NCBI RefSeq assembly: GCF_900108225.1
Contig: NZ_FNUZ01000002.1
Location: 374,501 to 438,500 of the forward strand
Reading direction: 5' to 3'
DNA: 64,000 nucleotides
From: Thalassococcus halodurans
GTDB taxonomy: Bacteria > Pseudomonadota > Alphaproteobacteria > Rhodobacterales > Rhodobacteraceae
Of this stretch, positions 61,856 through 64,000 are shown one piece after another. The translations under genes were made by a program, and so were the position numbers. The notes beneath the pieces are model-generated. The model saw only the letters and a program-made list of their open reading frames with translations. It was not told the DNA's origin and did not search any database. Numbering within the stretch: the stretch's first letter is position 1; the number at the start of each line of letters is the position of its first letter.

Positions 61856-61872
61856 TTGACTAAATTACTAGG
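61856..61872 (+). promoter_or_regulatory. Candidate iron-responsive box between hmuS and haem receptor
   Basis: TTGACTAAATTACTAGG lies in the 201-base divergent region and resembles the box upstream of the hemP operon. Its GACT-AAATT spacing also recalls one half of the enterobacterial IscR type 1 site. It could control both directions. No other motif in the gap is convincing. Confidence 0.55.
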
Positions 61873-61981
61873 GTAATATTAACGCTGCAACCCGTCACGG
61901 CAAAGATTGTCGTTGTATCACTCACTCACTGCCGCGCCAGCCTGTGCAAGCTACGGCTTACGACGCAAAAGGATGGCGTTT

Positions 61982-64000
61982 ATGCTTACTCATTTTTTGC
62001 GCGGAACGACCGCGCTTGTTTGCTTGTCTTTGGCGACCCCGGTCGCAGCACAGGAAGAACCCGGTTTTCTGGGCACGCTGATTTTGACGGTCGGCAAGCG
62101 CGACCTCAGCTTTGGCACCGCTTTGTCGCGTACCGTTGTGGATGAAGAGGAAATTCAGGACAGGCAGGCCAGCACAGTGGCCCAGTTGATCGACGTCGTT
62201 CCCGGTGTAACGCTGGTGAATGGCACCACACCGCAAGGGTCCGGTATCAACATCCGTGGCTTCGGCGCGAACACGACATTCGGAACTGACCAGAAGATCG
62301 CCGTTCAGATTGATGGTGCAAGTGTCGGGTCCGAAGAACTGTACCGGATCGGAACGCAGCTGTTCACCGACCCGATGCTGTACCGCGAGGTCGAGGTGTT
62401 GCGCGGCACGATCGGTAGCTTTGCTTATGGCTCTGGTATTGTTGGTGGTGTTGTAAAGCTTGAAACCAAGGATGCGTCTGATTTCACCAACGGTGAACTG
62501 GGCTTCGCCGGTTCGCAGACCTTTGAATACGGCTCGAACGGCAATTCCAAGGTTAGCTCGACCAACCTTGCGTGGATGCCGACGGAAAAGGCCGAGTTTC
62601 TGTTGAACTACACCATCCGTGATCAAGACAACCTGACCGCTGGTGACGGGTCCGAGATCGGAAATAGCGCGTTTAACACACCGTCCTATCTGGCGAAGGG
62701 TAAGTTCACATTCGGTCAGGATGACGCCCATTCGATCGCGCTTAGCCATTCGCGCACCGTCGCGGATGACAAAGATGTGCCATATGACCAGTTTGGGACC
62801 GACGGCGGTATGTTCGGGAATGTGGACCGCGTGACGGACACGTCCCAGACGACGTTGGAGTACCGCTATAACCCCGGCAATGACCTGATCGACCTGCGCG
62901 CGAACCTGTCCTATTCGGACCAGCTGATCGATCAATCCTATGTCGCAGGATCTTCGCCGTTTGAAGGCACGGGGACGTTTGCATTCCTTGAACCTCTGGT
63001 GAATTCGGAGCTGCGCTATGAAACGACTAAACTGAATGTTTCGAACCGGTCGTTGTTCCATACAGGTCAAATCGATCATGATCTGCTGGCTGGTGTCGAA
63101 GTGCAGCGCCGTGTGCGCGCCGAAAACACAGCAGCAAGCGCGCCAGGTGGTACCGATGATCGCGTGGCACTTTATGTGATCGACGAAATGGAGATGGGCA
63201 ACTTCACGATCACTCCGGCCATTCGATATGAAAAGTCGACAATCAAGGCCGCTGCCGACCTTGGCGCATATCCTGACACCTATACCGATGATGCTGTGAT
63301 GGGTGGTCTGGCGTTGTCCTATGACTTCAACAACGGGCTGTCTGTGTTCGGCAGCGCGGCCTACACTGTTGGCCTGCCGATCATTGACGATCTCGGGACA
63401 AGCACAACGGCCCAGCGTCGTATCGATCTGTCCGAAAAGTCGCGGACACTGGAACTGGGCGCCGAATACACGCGTAACGATCTGGTGGCACAAGGCGATA
63501 ATCTGACGGTTCGCGGCAACGTCTATCAGACAACCCTGTGGGACATCACAAGCTACAGCGTGTCAGGCTCTTCTGCGACCGAACTTGAACGGGTCGAGAC
63601 CAAAGGGCTTGAGCTTGAGGCGTCTTATGGAATGCAGAGCGGGCTGTATTTCGATCTGGCCGGCCATCTTGGTGAAGGCAAAGAATACAATCCTGACGGC
63701 ACATCTGCCACATGGCGCAACACGGCCGCTGATCGGGTCAATCTGACCATTGGCAAAAAGTGGAACGACAAGGTTGATCTGAGCTGGGAAATCGTGCACG
63801 CGGACGACCGTCGTGACTCCTCCGGAAACGATCTGTCCGACATCACGCTTCATAACCTGCGCACCACATGGCGCCCTGAAATCGCGTTGCTGGATGGCAC
63901 CGAAGTTCGTCTGGGCATCGAGAACGTGGCAGATCTGGACTATGTCGGTCACCTGTCTTCTTCGTCCCGCAAAGCTCCGGGGCGGACGTTCAAGGTGTCT
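61982..64000 (+). CDS. hmuR: TonB-dependent haem receptor, 3' end cut by window edge
   Basis: An outer-membrane TonB-dependent receptor of which 673 codons are in the window without a stop. The signal peptide ends at PVAAQEE (about residue 24), then come the TonB-box-like TLILTVGKRD, the plug domain (DVVPGVTLVNG, GINIRGFGAN, VEVLRGTIGS) and a beta-barrel. The last residues, LSSSSRKAPGRTFKVS, match the typical near-terminal strand of haem receptors, so only a few residues are missing. The FRAP and NPNL motifs of classic enterobacterial-type haem receptors are not seen. AAGGA precedes the ATG at 61982 by eight bases; an in-frame ATG at 61973 is an alternative. Haem as ligand is inferred from the divergent hmu operon. 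Confidence 0.92.
   Translation, partial: MLTHFLRGTTALVCLSLATPVAAQEEPGFLGTLILTVGKRDLSFGTALSRTVVDEEEIQDRQASTVAQLIDVVPGVTLVNGTTPQGSGINIRGFGANTTFGTDQKIAVQIDGASVGSEELYRIGTQLFTDPMLYREVEVLRGTIGSFAYGSGIVGGVVKLETKDASDFTNGELGFAGSQTFEYGSNGNSKVSSTNLAWMPTEKAEFLLNYTIRDQDNLTAGDGSEIGNSAFNTPSYLAKGKFTFGQDDAHSIALSHSRTVADDKDVPYDQFGTDGGMFGNVDRVTDTSQTTLEYRYNPGNDLIDLRANLSYSDQLIDQSYVAGSSPFEGTGTFAFLEPLVNSELRYETTKLNVSNRSLFHTGQIDHDLLAGVEVQRRVRAENTAASAPGGTDDRVALYVIDEMEMGNFTITPAIRYEKSTIKAAADLGAYPDTYTDDAVMGGLALSYDFNNGLSVFGSAAYTVGLPIIDDLGTSTTAQRRIDLSEKSRTLELGAEYTRNDLVAQGDNLTVRGNVYQTTLWDITSYSVSGSSATELERVETKGLELEASYGMQSGLYFDLAGHLGEGKEYNPDGTSATWRNTAADRVNLTIGKKWNDKVDLSWEIVHADDRRDSSGNDLSDITLHNLRTTWRPEIALLDGTEVRLGIENVADLDYVGHLSSSSRKAPGRTFKVS

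Noticed and set aside
61958-63493. A 511-codon open frame on the minus strand
   Set aside because: It is antisense to the TonB-dependent receptor, whose signal peptide, plug and barrel read through on the plus strand to the window end.
1-64000. CRISPR arrays, insertion sequences, prophage or plasmid functions
   Set aside because: No regularly spaced repeats, transposases, integrases or phage genes were found on either strand.

Overview
This window looks like the chromosome of a marine alphaproteobacterium of the Rhodobacteraceae (Roseobacter group). The evidence is the combined gene content: a single-cysteine IscR at the head of a mixed isc/suf operon, form I aerobic CO dehydrogenase genes, TctABC and TAXI-TRAP importers, a HemP/Hmu haem locus, paired imelysins and a TonB-ExbB-ExbD-ExbD operon. 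I cannot name a genus. There are no insertion sequences, phage genes or CRISPR arrays; apart from one tRNA-Arg(CCG) the window is densely packed, mostly overlapping protein operons.

Layout. 0-6 kb: an MFS exporter, a DUF924 protein and dihydrolipoyl dehydrogenase, then a leftward operon of an alpha/beta hydrolase, a 78-aa protein and a protein carrying two fused HD phosphohydrolase domains. 6-15.5 kb: Fe-S assembly operon iscR-iscS-sufB-(63-aa membrane protein)-(YbjQ)-(FkbM methyltransferase)-(second methyltransferase)-sufC-sufD-(YIP1)-(YIP1)-sufS. 15.6-18.2 kb: tRNA-Arg, then divergent glpR/glpK. 18.3-26.8 kb: leftward aerobic CO dehydrogenase operon coxC-M-S-L-D-E-F-(36-aa ORF)-G. 26.8-37.3 kb: an uptake and catabolism block comprising a periplasmic binding protein with a TctE/TctD-type two-component system, divergent tctC-tctB-tctA, a class III CoA-transferase, a citryl-CoA-lyase-like protein, a LysR regulator and glutaryl-CoA dehydrogenase. 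37.3-47.4 kb: an amidinotransferase, an RpiR regulator and a TAXI-TRAP importer followed by a universal stress protein, a class III aminotransferase, a beta-keto-acid cleavage enzyme and an FMN glutamate synthase-like protein. 47.4-64 kb: iron and haem region with DUF1513, two imelysins, a di-haem DUF1111 protein, TonB/ExbD/ExbD/ExbB, Dps, a hemP operon with small Cys-rich proteins, hmuQ-V-U-T-S and a divergent haem receptor running off the right edge.

How it works together. Fe-S assembly, iron storage and iron/haem acquisition appear to share two kinds of operator that I can see directly. One is a 7-3-7 inverted repeat (TTTAGAA-N3-TTCTAAA, like the Irr/ICE element) upstream of iscR and dps. 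The other is a TGA-N9-T(C/A)NG-like element upstream of iscR, the imelysin operon, the tonB/exb operon, the hemP operon and the haem receptor. The haem receptor, TonB/Exb motor, HmuTUV importer, HmuS and an IsdG-type monooxygenase form a complete route for haem iron. The CO dehydrogenase and the two transporter-linked catabolic clusters fit a marine heterotroph that supplements organic carbon with CO oxidation.

Most worth follow-up: the hemP operon with two hidden small genes and two mutually related uncharacterised proteins; an ExbD paralogue whose membrane Asp is Asn; the TRAP/aminotransferase/BKACE cluster; the direct-repeat operator candidate upstream of coxM; and the 36-aa ORF before coxG.
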